Shown: positions 20,173 to 29,722 of the stretch, in pieces
How the letters are laid out: each line of letters starts with the position of its first letter
How positions within the stretch are numbered: position 1 is the first letter of the stretch
DNA from: Pseudomonadota bacterium
GTDB taxonomy: Bacteria; Pseudomonadota; Gammaproteobacteria; Burkholderiales; Burkholderiaceae_C
DNA length: 64,000 bases
Assembly: GCA_021845965.1 (NCBI GenBank)
Contig: JAJZUZ010000002.1
Span: 45,455 to 109,454, forward strand
Direction: 5' to 3'
Notes under the pieces: model-generated
What the model was told of the DNA's origin: nothing
The model's database searches: none
What the model saw: the letters and a program-made list of their open reading frames with translations, nothing else
Position numbers and translations under genes: made by a program

Positions 20173-20982
20173 ATGGACCCCGGAAAGATCATTCTTGACG
20201 TCAACGGCATCGAGGTCATCTACAACCACGTGATCCTTGTGCTCAAGGGCGTGTCGCTGCAGGTGCGCGAGGGCGGCATCGTGGCCCTGCTGGGCGGCAA
20301 CGGCGCGGGCAAGACGACGACGCTGCGCGCCATTTCCAACCTGCTCAAGGGCGAGCGCGGCGAGGTGACCAAGGGCAGCATCGAGCTGCGCGGCGAGCGC
20401 ATCGAGAACCTGTCGCCTTCGGATCTGGTGCAGCGCGGCGTGGTGCAGGTGATGGAGGGGCGCCACTGCTTCGCCCACCTGACCATCGAGGAGAACCTGC
20501 TCACCGGCGCCTACACGCGCAGGAGCAAGGCCGAGATCGCCGCCAACCTGGAGAAGGTCTACAGCTACTTCCCGCGCCTGAAGACGCGCCGCAGCTCGCA
20601 GGCCGCCTACACCTCGGGCGGCGAGCAGCAGATGTGCGCCATCGGGCGCGCGCTCATGGCCAACCCCAGCATGGTGCTGCTGGACGAGCCCTCCATGGGC
20701 CTGGCGCCGCAGATCGTGGAAGAGGTGTTCGAGATCGTGAAGGACCTCAACCAGAAGGAGCGCGTGACCTTCCTGCTGGCCGAGCAGAACACCAATATGG
20801 CGCTGAAGTACGCCGACTACGGCTACATCATGGAGTCAGGGCGGGTGGTGATGGACGGTGCCGCCGCCGATCTCGCCAGCAATGAGGACGTGAAGGAGTT
20901 CTACCTCGGCATGGGCGGGGGCGAGCGCAAGAGTTTCCGCGACGTCAAGAGCTACAAGCGGCGCAAGCGCTGGCTAGCGTGA
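20173..20982 (+). CDS. livF: Branched-chain amino acid-type ABC transporter ATP-binding protein (LivF-like)
   Basis: GGNGAGKTTTLRAISNLL, VVQVMEGRHCFAHLTIEENLLTGAY, MVLLDEPSMGLAP. Confidence 0.92.
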   Translation: MDPGKIILDVNGIEVIYNHVILVLKGVSLQVREGGIVALLGGNGAGKTTTLRAISNLLKGERGEVTKGSIELRGERIENLSPSDLVQRGVVQVMEGRHCFAHLTIEENLLTGAYTRRSKAEIAANLEKVYSYFPRLKTRRSSQAAYTSGGEQQMCAIGRALMANPSMVLLDEPSMGLAPQIVEEVFEIVKDLNQKERVTFLLAEQNTNMALKYADYGYIMESGRVVMDGAAADLASNEDVKEFYLGMGGGERKSFRDVKSYKRRKRWLA

Positions 20983-21037
20983 AGCACCCCCAGGCTGCGC
21001 GCACTGCGTGTCGCTCCGCCACCCCCCTCAAGGGGGC

Positions 21038-21076
21038 GGACACCAGCGGCCCGGCGAAGCCGGTTCCGCGGTGTCC
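21038..21076. repeat. Intergenic cruciform repeat, copy 1
   Basis: GGACACC-A-GCGG-C-CCGGC-GAA-GCCGG-TT-CCGC-GGTGTCC; preceded by CCCCCCTCAAGGGGG. Confidence 0.85.
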
Positions 21077-21132
21077 CCTGGATGGCGACACCTCTCGCGC
21101 TGCGTGCAGGCAAACACACAGGGATCACTGAG

Positions 21133-22407
21133 ATGGCAAAACATTACGACACGCTCGAGACCCGCGACCCGGCACAGCGCGAGGCTGCGCTCATGGCGGC
21201 GCTGCCGGGGCACGTGGCACGAGCGCAGCAGGCGGCGCCGGCTTTCGCGGACATCCTCAAAGGTGTGGATGCGCTTGCAGTGAACAGCCGCGCCGCGCTG
21301 GCGAAGTTGCCGGTGACACGCAAGCACGAGCTGCTGGAGCGCCAGCAGGCGGCGCGCGCTGCGGCGCCGGGGCGCGATCCCTTCGGCGGCTTTGCCGCCA
21401 TCGGCTGGCGCGGGCTGCTGCGCGGCGACGGGGCAAGACGCGTCTACCAGTCGCCCGGTCCCATCTATGAGCCCGAGGGCGGCGCTGCCGACTACTGGCG
21501 CAGTGCGCGCGCTTTCGCCGCGGCGGGTTTCGAGGCCGGCGATCTGGTGCACAACTGCTTCAGCTACCACCTCACGCCGGGGGCCTGGATCATGGAGGCC
21601 GGCGCGCAGGCGCTGGGCTGCACCGTGTTCCCCGGCGGTGTCGGCAACACCGAGCAGCAGCTGGCGGCCATCACCGATTTGCAGCCGGTCGCCTATGCCG
21701 GCACGCCGAGCTTCCTGAAGATCCTGGTCGAGAAGGCGCAGGAGGCAGGCGCCAAGCTCTCCTTCGGCAAGGCCCTGGTCAGCGGCGAGGCTTTCCCGCC
21801 CAGCCTGCGCGACTGGCTGGCCGAACGCGGCATCACCGCCTACCAGTGCTATGCGACGGCCGATGCCGGCCTGATCGCCTACGAGACGCCGGCGCGCGAG
21901 GGCCTGGTACTGGACGAAGGTGTGGTCCTGGAGATCGTGCGCCCTGGCACGGGCGACCCGGTGCCCGAGGGCGAGGTGGGCGAGGTGGTGGTCACGGTGC
22001 TCAATGCCGACTATCCGCTGGTGCGCTTCGGCACCGGCGACCTCTCGGCCATCCTGCCCGGCGCCTGTCCTACGGGGCGCACCAATACCCGCATCAAGGG
22101 CTGGCTGGGGCGCGCCGACCAGACCACCAAGGTGCGCGGCATGTTCGTGCACCCGGGGCAGATTGCCGAGGTCATCAAACGCTACCCCGAGGTGGTGCGC
22201 GCGCGCCTGGTGGTGGAGGGCGAGATGGCCAACGACCGCATGACGCTGCGGGCCGAGACCTCCTGCAGCGGCCCGGGTGAACTGGCCGTGCGCCTGGCCG
22301 AGACCCTGCGCGACGTGACCAAGCTGCGCGGCGAGGTGGAACTGCTGCTGCCCGGCACCCTGCCCAACGACGGCAAGGTGATCGAAGACGCGCGCAGCTA
22401 CAAGTAA
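21133..22407 (+). CDS. Phenylacetate-CoA ligase-like AMP-forming ligase
   Basis: Start re-set to MAKHYDTLETRDPAQREAAL; GPIYEPEGGAADYWRSARAF, CFSYHLTPGAWIMEAGAQALGCTVFPGGVGNTEQQL, FGTGDLSAI, KVRGMFVHPGQI. Confidence 0.88.
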   Translation: MAKHYDTLETRDPAQREAALMAALPGHVARAQQAAPAFADILKGVDALAVNSRAALAKLPVTRKHELLERQQAARAAAPGRDPFGGFAAIGWRGLLRGDGARRVYQSPGPIYEPEGGAADYWRSARAFAAAGFEAGDLVHNCFSYHLTPGAWIMEAGAQALGCTVFPGGVGNTEQQLAAITDLQPVAYAGTPSFLKILVEKAQEAGAKLSFGKALVSGEAFPPSLRDWLAERGITAYQCYATADAGLIAYETPAREGLVLDEGVVLEIVRPGTGDPVPEGEVGEVVVTVLNADYPLVRFGTGDLSAILPGACPTGRTNTRIKGWLGRADQTTKVRGMFVHPGQIAEVIKRYPEVVRARLVVEGEMANDRMTLRAETSCSGPGELAVRLAETLRDVTKLRGEVELLLPGTLPNDGKVIEDARSYK

Positions 22408-22536
22408 GCCGTCGGTCAGCCGGCGCGCGGGTACGTAGTTTCCGCGCGGGCCACGCCGCGGGCGTCTAAGTAATTTCCGTGGCGACGGCCGTGCTGGCGG
22501 GAATTAGACTTGTCCGTGTCATTTTTGGAGGATTGC

Positions 22537-23514
22537 ATGAAACGCCTGCTGCTCATCGCCGCTGCTGCCCTCACCGCCCTGACGGTGCAGGCCGAGCCCT
22601 TCCCCGGCACCAAGCCGGTCACCATCGTCGTGCCGTTCGCGGCTGGCGGCCCCACCGATCGCGTCGCGCGTGACCTGGCCGAGGCCATGCGCAAGTCCAT
22701 GGGCGGTGCGCCCGTGGTGGTGGACAACGCCGCCGGTGCCGGCGGCTCCATCGGCGCCAACAAGGTCGCCAAGGCGGCGCCGGACGGCCACACGCTGCTG
22801 CTGCATCACATCGGCATGGCGACGATGCCCACGCTGGTGCGCAATCTGCCCTTCAAGGTGGAGACCGATTTCGAATACCTGGGCATGGTCAACGACGTGC
22901 CCATGACGCTCATCGGCCGCCCCAGCCTGCCGGCTAACAACTTCAAGGAACTGGCCGCCTGGATCGGCCAGAACAAGGGCCGGATCAACCTGGGCAACGC
23001 CGGGGTCGGCGCCGCCTCCCATCTGTGCGGCCTGCTGTTCCAGAATGCGATGCACGTCGACATGACGACCGTTCCCTACAAGGGCACGGCGCCGGCCATG
23101 ACCGACCTCATCGGCGGCCAGATCGACCTCATGTGCGACCAGACCACCAACACCACCAGCCAGATCGAGGGCAAGAAGGTCAAGGCTTTTGCGGTGACCA
23201 CGGCCAAGCGGCTGACCACGCCGGCGCTCAAGGACCTGCCCACCCTGCAGGAGTCCGGCCTCAAGGGCTTTGAAGTGACGATCTGGCACGGCCTGTACGC
23301 CCCCAAGGGCACGCCGGCCGATGTCGTCGCCAAGCTGAACGCCGCCTTGAAGGCCGCGCTGAAGGACCCCGAGTTCATCAAGAAGCAGGAGGGCCTGGGG
23401 GCTGTCGTGGTGACCGACAAGCGTGTCGAGCCGGCCGAGCACAAGAAGTTCGTGGCAGCGGAGATTGCCAAGTGGAGTCCGATCATCAAGGCGGCCGGGG
23501 TGTACGCGGACTGA
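22537..23514 (+). CDS. Tripartite tricarboxylate transporter (Bug/TctC) substrate-binding protein
   Basis: Signal peptide then [54 protein letters not shown]. Confidence 0.93.
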   Translation: MKRLLLIAAAALTALTVQAEPFPGTKPVTIVVPFAAGGPTDRVARDLAEAMRKSMGGAPVVVDNAAGAGGSIGANKVAKAAPDGHTLLLHHIGMATMPTLVRNLPFKVETDFEYLGMVNDVPMTLIGRPSLPANNFKELAAWIGQNKGRINLGNAGVGAASHLCGLLFQNAMHVDMTTVPYKGTAPAMTDLIGGQIDLMCDQTTNTTSQIEGKKVKAFAVTTAKRLTTPALKDLPTLQESGLKGFEVTIWHGLYAPKGTPADVVAKLNAALKAALKDPEFIKKQEGLGAVVVTDKRVEPAEHKKFVAAEIAKWSPIIKAAGVYAD

Positions 23515-23544
23515 TTGCGTCATCCTTGACCTCACCCATGTCGA

Positions 23545-23568
23545 GGCCACCTGCGGGTGGCCTTTTTT
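23545..23568 (+). terminator. Rho-independent terminator
   Basis: GGCCACC-TGCG-GGTGGCC then TTTTTT. Confidence 0.92.
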
Positions 23569-23765
23569 CTTTCTCGGTTTTGTTTTTTTGTCGTAGCTTT
23601 GCCGGGCGCACGTCCCGGCCAAACCAAAGCTTCGTTAAGCACAGATGCCGGCGTGCTCGATCAACGGTGGCTTCGACGCAGGCTGTCGAACTGGTGACAA
23701 ACCCTAGGTCACAGACAGCAGTCATCTGCCTACACTGGATCCCAAGAAAAACGGAGACCCACACC

Positions 23766-24773
23766 ATGCGTTTACACCTCACCTTCAGCCGCCGCCATCT
23801 CATCGCTGCCGCAGCCGGCACCGCACTGTCCCTGCTGGCGCCGCTGAGCATGGCCGACACCTGGCCCAGCCGCCCCGTCAAGATCGTCGTGCCATTCGCC
23901 CCGGGCGGCACCACCGATATCCTGGCGCGTGCCATTGCACCGGAGCTCACCACCGCCTTCGGGCAGCCCTTCATCGTGGACAACCGTGCCGGTGCTGGCG
24001 GCAATGTGGGGGCGGAGATCGTGGCCAAGTCGCCGGGTGATGGCTACACCCTGCTGATGGGCACGGTGGGTACGCACGGCATCAACAAGGCCCTGTACGC
24101 CAAGCTGCCCTACGACCCGCAGAAGGACTTCGTGCCCATCACGCTGGTGGCAGGCGTGCCCAATGTGATGGTGGTGAATGCCGAGCGCGCGAAAGCGCTC
24201 AACATCAACACGGTCAATGACTTCATCAGGTACGCCAAGGCCAATCCGGGCAAGCTCAACATGGCGTCCAGCGGCAACGGCACGTCCATCCATCTGGCGG
24301 GCGAGCTGTTCAAGTCCATGACCGGCACCTTCATGACCCACATTCCCTACCGCGGCTCCGCGCCGGCGCTGATGGACATGGTGGCCGGCAATATGGACGT
24401 GATGTTCGACAACCTGCCCTCGTCGATGGTGCACATCAAGTCCGGCAAGCTCAAGGCGCTGGCCGTGACCAGCGCCCAGCGCTCGGCGGCGCTGCCGGAT
24501 GTGCCCACGGTGGAGGAGGCTGCGGGCCTCAAGGGTTACGAGGCGAGCAGCTGGTTCGGCCTGCTGGCGCCGGCCGGCACGCCGCAGGAGATTGCCAACC
24601 GCATCCAGCAGGAAGTGGCCAAGGCGCTCAGCACCCCGGCGGTCAAGGACAAGCTGCTGGCCCAGGGCGCGATTCCGGGCGGCATGACATCGAAGGAATT
24701 CGCCCACTTCATCGACGCCGAGATCAAGAAGTGGGCGCGGGTGGTGAAGGCTTCGGGCGCGAAGGTGGACTGA
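23766..24773 (+). CDS. Tripartite tricarboxylate transporter (Bug/TctC) substrate-binding protein
   Basis: Tat-like signal [22 protein letters not shown], then [53 protein letters not shown]. Confidence 0.93.
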   Translation: MRLHLTFSRRHLIAAAAGTALSLLAPLSMADTWPSRPVKIVVPFAPGGTTDILARAIAPELTTAFGQPFIVDNRAGAGGNVGAEIVAKSPGDGYTLLMGTVGTHGINKALYAKLPYDPQKDFVPITLVAGVPNVMVVNAERAKALNINTVNDFIRYAKANPGKLNMASSGNGTSIHLAGELFKSMTGTFMTHIPYRGSAPALMDMVAGNMDVMFDNLPSSMVHIKSGKLKALAVTSAQRSAALPDVPTVEEAAGLKGYEASSWFGLLAPAGTPQEIANRIQQEVAKALSTPAVKDKLLAQGAIPGGMTSKEFAHFIDAEIKKWARVVKASGAKVD

Positions 24774-24921
24774 TCAGTTGCACCCTTGATGCAGGCTCAC
24801 GAAGTGAGCCTGGCACCTGTTCAAGGGGGCCAGGCCTGCGGCCCGGCAGCGCCGGCGCTGCGGCGTTGCGCGACCGGGCTTCTTCTCGCGTGATGGAGCC
24901 GCCGCGCAGTGGCGCGCGGAC

Positions 24922-25248
24922 TTAAACGCCCCAGACGATTTCCTTGCCGGCCTTTTCGCAGCGGCGCAGCATGTCGATGAAGGGCGTGGCGCGCTGGCGC
25001 AGGCTGACACTCTCCGGCTCGGGCACTTCCTCGCCCTTCGCGGCGGCTTCGGCCTCGGCGGCGCGGCGCGCGGCCTCTTCGTGGGCGATGGCGGCTTCCA
25101 GCGCGGCGACGGCCGCGGGCATGTCGGCCGGCAACAGGATGCCCTGCTTCGCGTCCACCGGCTTGCCGACGATCTGCAGCACGCGGCGGCCGTTGGGCTC
25201 GAGCATGATGAGGTCGGGGGCGGCGCGGGACTTGAATTTGTAGAGCAT
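24922..25248 (-). CDS. DUF1840-like small protein
   Basis: MLYKFKSRAAPDLIMLEPNGRRVLQIVGK, C-terminal RATPFIDMLRRCEKAGKEIVWGV. Confidence 0.8.
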   Translation of the reverse strand: MLYKFKSRAAPDLIMLEPNGRRVLQIVGKPVDAKQGILLPADMPAAVAALEAAIAHEEAARRAAEAEAAAKGEEVPEPESVSLRQRATPFIDMLRRCEKAGKEIVWGV

Positions 25249-25280
25249 GGCGGTTCTCGTGATGGTCCGCCGAGAGTAGC

Positions 25281-26528
25281 ATGCAGGCCATGGAGAAACA
25301 ACAGAACAGCGGCCGGCCGCTGGGCCCGCTGACGGGGCTGAAGGTGGTCGAGCTCGGGCAGCTGATTGCCGGGCCTTTTGCGGCCAAGACCCTGGCCGAT
25401 TTCGGCGCCGATGTCATCAAGATCGAACCTCCCGGCACGGGGGACCCCTTGCGCAAATGGCGCCTGCTCAAGGACGGTACTTCGGTGTGGTGGCAGGTGC
25501 AGTCGCGCAACAAGCGTTCGCTGGCGCTGGACCTGAAGGACCCCGAGGCACAGGACATCGTGCGCAAGCTGGCCACCGAGGCCGACGTGCTGATCGAGAA
25601 TTTCCGCCCCGGTGCCATGGAGGGCTGGGGTCTGGGGCCGGAGGCGCTGCGGGCGCTCAACCCGGGGCTCATCCTGCTGCGCATCAGCGGTTATGGGCAG
25701 AGCGGCCCCTACCGCGATCGCCCCGGCTTTGGCGTGGTGGCCGAGGCCATGGGTGGCTTGCGCCACCTGACCGCCGAGCCCGGCCGCGTGCCGGTGCGCG
25801 TGGGGGTATCCATCGGCGACACGCTGGCTTCGCTGCATGGCGTGATCGGCATCCTGCTGGCGCTGCAGCATCGCCATGCGACGGTGCGCCCGGAGACGCC
25901 GAAAGGACTGGGGCAGGTGATTGATGTGGCCCTGTACGAAGCCGTGTTCAACTGCATGGAGAGCCTGCTGCCCGAGTACAGCGCCTTTGGCGCGGTACGC
26001 GGGCCGGCCGGCAGCGCCATGCCAGGCATCGCGCCGACCAATGCCTACCGTTGTCGTGATGGCGGTTATGCGCTGATTGCCGGCAATGGCGACAGCATCT
26101 TCCGCCGGCTGATGGGTTGCATCGGCCGCGATGACCTGGGGCGCGATCCGGCGCTGGCTGACAACACGGGCCGGGTGGCGCGGGTGCAGGAGATTGACGC
26201 GGCGATCGGTGCCTGGACGGCAGGCCTGACGGTGGATCAGGTGCTGGCGGCGCTGGATGCTGCGCAGGTGCCGGCCGGCAAGATCTACACCGTGGCCGAT
26301 ATCGCGGCCGATCCGCACTATGCCGCGCGCGGCATGTTGCAGACAGTGAAGATGGACGATGGCTCCGAGCTCACCGTGCCGGGCATCGTGCCCAAGCTGT
26401 CGGCCTCGCCCGGCGGCCAATGGCGCAAGGCGCCGGCGCTGGGGCAGGACAGCGAGGCCGTGCTGCGCGAGGTGGGACTCACCGAGGCGCAGATCGCCGC
26501 CCTGCGTGCGCGCGGTGTGGTGCAGTAG
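25281..26528 (+). CDS. CaiB/BaiF family (family III) CoA-transferase
   Basis: GLKVVELGQLIAGPFAAKTLADFGADVIKIEPPGTGDPLRKW, RNKRSLALDLKDPE, NFRPGAMEGWGLGPEAL. Confidence 0.94.
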   Translation: MQAMEKQQNSGRPLGPLTGLKVVELGQLIAGPFAAKTLADFGADVIKIEPPGTGDPLRKWRLLKDGTSVWWQVQSRNKRSLALDLKDPEAQDIVRKLATEADVLIENFRPGAMEGWGLGPEALRALNPGLILLRISGYGQSGPYRDRPGFGVVAEAMGGLRHLTAEPGRVPVRVGVSIGDTLASLHGVIGILLALQHRHATVRPETPKGLGQVIDVALYEAVFNCMESLLPEYSAFGAVRGPAGSAMPGIAPTNAYRCRDGGYALIAGNGDSIFRRLMGCIGRDDLGRDPALADNTGRVARVQEIDAAIGAWTAGLTVDQVLAALDAAQVPAGKIYTVADIAADPHYAARGMLQTVKMDDGSELTVPGIVPKLSASPGGQWRKAPALGQDSEAVLREVGLTEAQIAALRARGVVQ

Positions 26529-26545
26529 AAGGCAGGAGAAGAAAG

Positions 26546-26869
26546 ATGGCCCAGTTGCACATGGTGCGCGAGCACAACCTCGGCCTGACAGCCGCCCGCA
26601 AGATCGCCCAGGCCTGGGCGCGGGAGGTGGAAGGCGAGTTCGACATGCGCTGCACGGTCGAGGCCGGCGGCGATGGCGATGTGGTGCACTTCGAGCGCAG
26701 CGGTGTGAGCGGCAAGCTGCAGGTCACGGCCCGGCGCTTCGAACTCGATGCCAAGCTCGGCATGCTGCTGGGCGCCTTTCGCGGCCGCATCGAGGCGGAG
26801 ATCAAACGCCACCTGGATGAAAAGCTGGCCGACTCGGTCGGCAAGAAGGGCGGCGCCGGTCGCGGCTGA
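26546..26869 (+). CDS. Polyhydroxyalkanoic acid granule-region protein (PHA_gran_rgn-like)
   Basis: 107 aa; MAQLHMVREHNLGLTAARKIAQAWAREVEGEFDMRC, C-terminal RIEAEIKRHLDEKL. Confidence 0.75.
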   Translation: MAQLHMVREHNLGLTAARKIAQAWAREVEGEFDMRCTVEAGGDGDVVHFERSGVSGKLQVTARRFELDAKLGMLLGAFRGRIEAEIKRHLDEKLADSVGKKGGAGRG

Positions 26870-26904
26870 GGAGGCCGGGTCGGCCGGGTCGGCCGGGTTG
26901 CGGA

Positions 26905-27159
26905 TCAGCTCAGCGATTCGATGAGGTCGATGTAGTCCTGCATGGCCTCGTCGGCGCTCTTGTCCTTGAGCGCGTTCCACGCGTCCCACTTGGCGCGACC
27001 CACCATGTCGGAGAAACCCGGGCGCGGTTCGGTCGGGGCGCCCTGCGTGGCCTGCTTGTACAGGGCATAGATCTTCAGCAGGGTCATGTTGTCCGGGCGC
27101 TCGCTCAGGTTCTTGGACTCGGCGACAGCGGCTTCGAAACGGGCTTTCAGGTCACTCAT
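26905..27159 (-). CDS. Acyl-CoA-binding protein (ACBP fold)
   Basis: MSDLKARFEAAVAESKNLSERPDNMTLLKIYALYKQATQGAPTEPRPGFSDMVGRAKWDAWNALKDKSADEAMQDYI is a near-canonical ACBP signature. Confidence 0.93.
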   Translation of the reverse strand: MSDLKARFEAAVAESKNLSERPDNMTLLKIYALYKQATQGAPTEPRPGFSDMVGRAKWDAWNALKDKSADEAMQDYIDLIESLS

Positions 27160-27815
27160 GCGGGGGCTCCAGGTTCATACGCTTGCAGCAGGCCGCGCAG
27201 GTGGCTTTGCTGCTCAGGGAGCAGATAGGGTAACAGCAATCCGAGGGTGTGAGCGGCGCCGTGCAGCAAGGTGGCCTGCAGCCCCTCGGTCTCCAGGGCA
27301 TGGCGCGGGTCGCGCGCGTACTCGAAACTCAGCCAGTAGCTCAGCATGACCACCATGCTGGTGGCCAGCTCGGGCGGTGGTTGCACCTGCAGGGCGCCAC
27401 CACAGCCCAGGCCGTCCAGCAGTGCGTGCATGGCCTCGATCTGCGCGTGCAGGACGCGCTGGATGCCGGTCTCCAGCGGCCGGTTGCGGCTGAGCAGCAG
27501 ATTGAGGTCGCGGTAGAGGAAGCGGTAGGCCCAGATGCGCTCGAACAGGCTGTGCAGGAAGAACCAGGCGTCTTCCACGTTGCGCACCCCGCCGGCCGCC
27601 GGCAGCAGCTCGCCCAGGCTTTGCGCGTACTGTGCGAACAAGGCGCTGACCAGGCCGTCCTTGGCGGGAAAGTGATAGTGAAGATTGCCCGGGCTGATGC
27701 CCAGTTCGCCCGCAACCTGGGTGGTGGCGACGTGGGGCTCGCCGTAACGGTTGAACAGCGCGAGGGCTGTTTCCCGGATGCGCTGGGCCGTATTGCGCGG
27801 CGCCTTGCGGGCCAT
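27156..27815 (-). CDS. TetR/AcrR family transcriptional regulator
   Basis: N-terminal HTH TAQRIRETALALFNRYGEPHVATTQVAGELGISPGNLHYHFPAKDGLV; 4-nt overlap (ATGA) with the ACBP gene. Confidence 0.9.
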   Translation of the reverse strand: MARKAPRNTAQRIRETALALFNRYGEPHVATTQVAGELGISPGNLHYHFPAKDGLVSALFAQYAQSLGELLPAAGGVRNVEDAWFFLHSLFERIWAYRFLYRDLNLLLSRNRPLETGIQRVLHAQIEAMHALLDGLGCGGALQVQPPPELATSMVVMLSYWLSFEYARDPRHALETEGLQATLLHGAAHTLGLLLPYLLPEQQSHLRGLLQAYEPGAPA

Positions 27816-27846
27816 CGGCGTTGTTCAACCAGCAGTTCGCCGGGGG

Positions 27847-28386
27847 CTACTTGCGGGCGGCCGCCTTGCGCGGTGCGGCCTTCCGGGCCGCCACCTTCCT
27901 GGGGGGTGCCTTTTTGGCCGCGGTCTTCTTCGGGGCGGCCTTTTTCGTGGCCGTCGTCTTCTTCGCTGCGGCCGCTGATGTCTTGGCCGGTGCGCTGCGG
28001 GCCGTGCGCGCTTGCAGCTCATGCTCGAGTTCGGTCAGGCGCGCGGCGAGCGCGCGCATTTCGCGCGCCACGGGGACGCCCAGGCGCTGCAGGGCCCGTG
28101 CCACGCGCTCCTCGAACAGGCTCTCCAGCTTGTCCCATTGGCCCGTGGCGCGTTCGCCGAACTGCTGCGCCATGCTGCTCACCTTCTCGCCGGCTTCGGT
28201 GAGCTTCTCCTCAGCGCTGGCCTGGGCCTTGCGCTGCATGGCCATCCCCTCCTGCACCAGCGCGTCGAACATCTTGCCGCCCTCCTCCTGCGCCTTGTTG
28301 AAGGCGCCCAGGCCGGCGAGCCAGATCTGGTGTGCCGATTCGCGCACCGGGTCGGTGGAAGACGAGGGGGTCGGTTTGCTGCTCAT
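27847..28386 (-). CDS. Phasin-like PHA granule protein (PhaI/PhaF type) with histone-like tail
   Basis: MSSKPTPSSSTDPVRESAHQIWLAGLGAFNKAQEEGGKMFDALVQEG then Ala/Lys/Pro/Arg tail KKTTATKKAAPKKTAAKKAPPRKVAARKAAPRKAAARK. Confidence 0.87.
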   Translation of the reverse strand: MSSKPTPSSSTDPVRESAHQIWLAGLGAFNKAQEEGGKMFDALVQEGMAMQRKAQASAEEKLTEAGEKVSSMAQQFGERATGQWDKLESLFEERVARALQRLGVPVAREMRALAARLTELEHELQARTARSAPAKTSAAAAKKTTATKKAAPKKTAAKKAPPRKVAARKAAPRKAAARK

Positions 28387-28665
28387 GGGTCGTACTCCTG
28401 GTCCGAAGGTGTTGAGGGCTGACGCACACTTTACGCCCAGTCCGGAGCCGACGCCAGTGCCATCGTTCCACGCTGTTGCTCGGCGGCCATGGGATAAACT
28501 TGGCCGTTTACACGGGAGATGGGCAGGTCTCCCCGAATGCGCGCCCATACGGGATTCCATGATTCCCGTCACCGGCGCCGCCGTGCTTGGCTTCGGCCGC
28601 CCGCGTCGCGGGCGCCAGCTGCGGGGCGGCGCGGCCGGCTCTGAAACTTTCATGGGGATACTGCA

Positions 28666-29721
28666 ATGATTTTGGTCACTGGCGGCGCCGGTTTCATAGG
28701 CGCCAACTTCGTGCTCGACTGGCTGGCGCAAAGCGACGAGCCGGTTGTCAATCTCGACAAGCTGACCTACGCCGGCAACCTGGAGAACCTGGCTTCCCTT
28801 CAGGGCGACGCGCGCCACGTCTTCGTGCAAGGCGACATCGGCGACGGCGCCCTGGTGGCCCTGCTGCTGGCGCAGCACCGGCCGCGCGCGGTGGTCAATT
28901 TCGCTGCCGAATCGCACGTGGACCGCTCCATCCACGGCCCGGAAGATTTCATCCAGACCAATATCGTCGGCACCTTCCGGCTGCTGGAGGCGGTGCGCGC
29001 CCACTGGGGCAGCCTGGACGAGGCGGGCCAGGCCGCCTTCCGCTTCCTGCACGTCAGCACGGACGAGGTCTACGGCTCGCTGGCCCCGCAGGAGCCGGCC
29101 TTTACCGAGCAGCACCGCTACGAGCCCAACAGCCCGTATTCGGCCAGCAAGGCGGCCAGCGACCATCTGGTGCGCGCCTACCACCACACCTACGGCCTGC
29201 CGGTGCTCACCACCAACTGCTCCAACAACTACGGGCCCTACCATTTCCCGGAAAAGCTCATTCCGCTGATGATCGTCAATGCCCTGGCCGGCAAGCCGCT
29301 GCCGGTCTACGGCGACGGCATGCAGATCCGCGACTGGCTCTACGTCAAGGACCACGCCAGCGCCATCCGCCGCGTGCTGGCGGCCGGCAAGCTGGGCGAG
29401 GTCTACAACGTGGGCGGCTGGAACGAGAAGCCGAACATCGAGATCGTCAAGACGCTGTGCGCGCTGCTGGACGAGCTGCGCCCGCGCGCCGACGGCAAGT
29501 CCTACCGCGAGCAGATCACCTACGTGAAAGACCGCCCGGGCCACGACCGGCGCTACGCCATCGATGCGCGCAAGCTCGAGCGCGAGCTGGGCTGGAAGCC
29601 GGCCGAGACCTTCGAGAGCGGCATCCGCAAGACCGTGCAGTGGTACCTGGCCAATCCGGAGTGGGTGGCGCATGTGCAGTCCGGGGCCTACCGGGACTGG
29701 GTGCAAAAACAGTACAGCTGA
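28666..29721 (+). CDS. rfbB: dTDP-glucose 4,6-dehydratase
   Basis: [44 protein letters not shown], operon context. Confidence 0.96.
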   Translation: MILVTGGAGFIGANFVLDWLAQSDEPVVNLDKLTYAGNLENLASLQGDARHVFVQGDIGDGALVALLLAQHRPRAVVNFAAESHVDRSIHGPEDFIQTNIVGTFRLLEAVRAHWGSLDEAGQAAFRFLHVSTDEVYGSLAPQEPAFTEQHRYEPNSPYSASKAASDHLVRAYHHTYGLPVLTTNCSNNYGPYHFPEKLIPLMIVNALAGKPLPVYGDGMQIRDWLYVKDHASAIRRVLAAGKLGEVYNVGGWNEKPNIEIVKTLCALLDELRPRADGKSYREQITYVKDRPGHDRRYAIDARKLERELGWKPAETFESGIRKTVQWYLANPEWVAHVQSGAYRDWVQKQYS

Positions 29722-29722
29722 G

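Noticed and set aside
18649-20478. 609-aa minus-strand ORF
   Set aside because: Antisense to livK/livF; biased composition, spans the structured intergenic gap without any motif
22408-22536. Intergenic region checked for tRNA or riboswitch
   Set aside because: No cloverleaf or recognisable aptamer pattern found by eye
24774-26420. 548-aa minus-strand ORF containing Arg/Pro-rich segments
   Set aside because: Antisense to the CoA-transferase and out of frame with the DUF1840-like gene; the smaller ORF 24922-25248 has the real family signature
27847-28000. Repetitive codons in the phasin tail considered as a possible CRISPR or tandem repeat array
   Set aside because: Repeats are short, imperfect, in frame and encode an AKP/AR tail; no spacer structure
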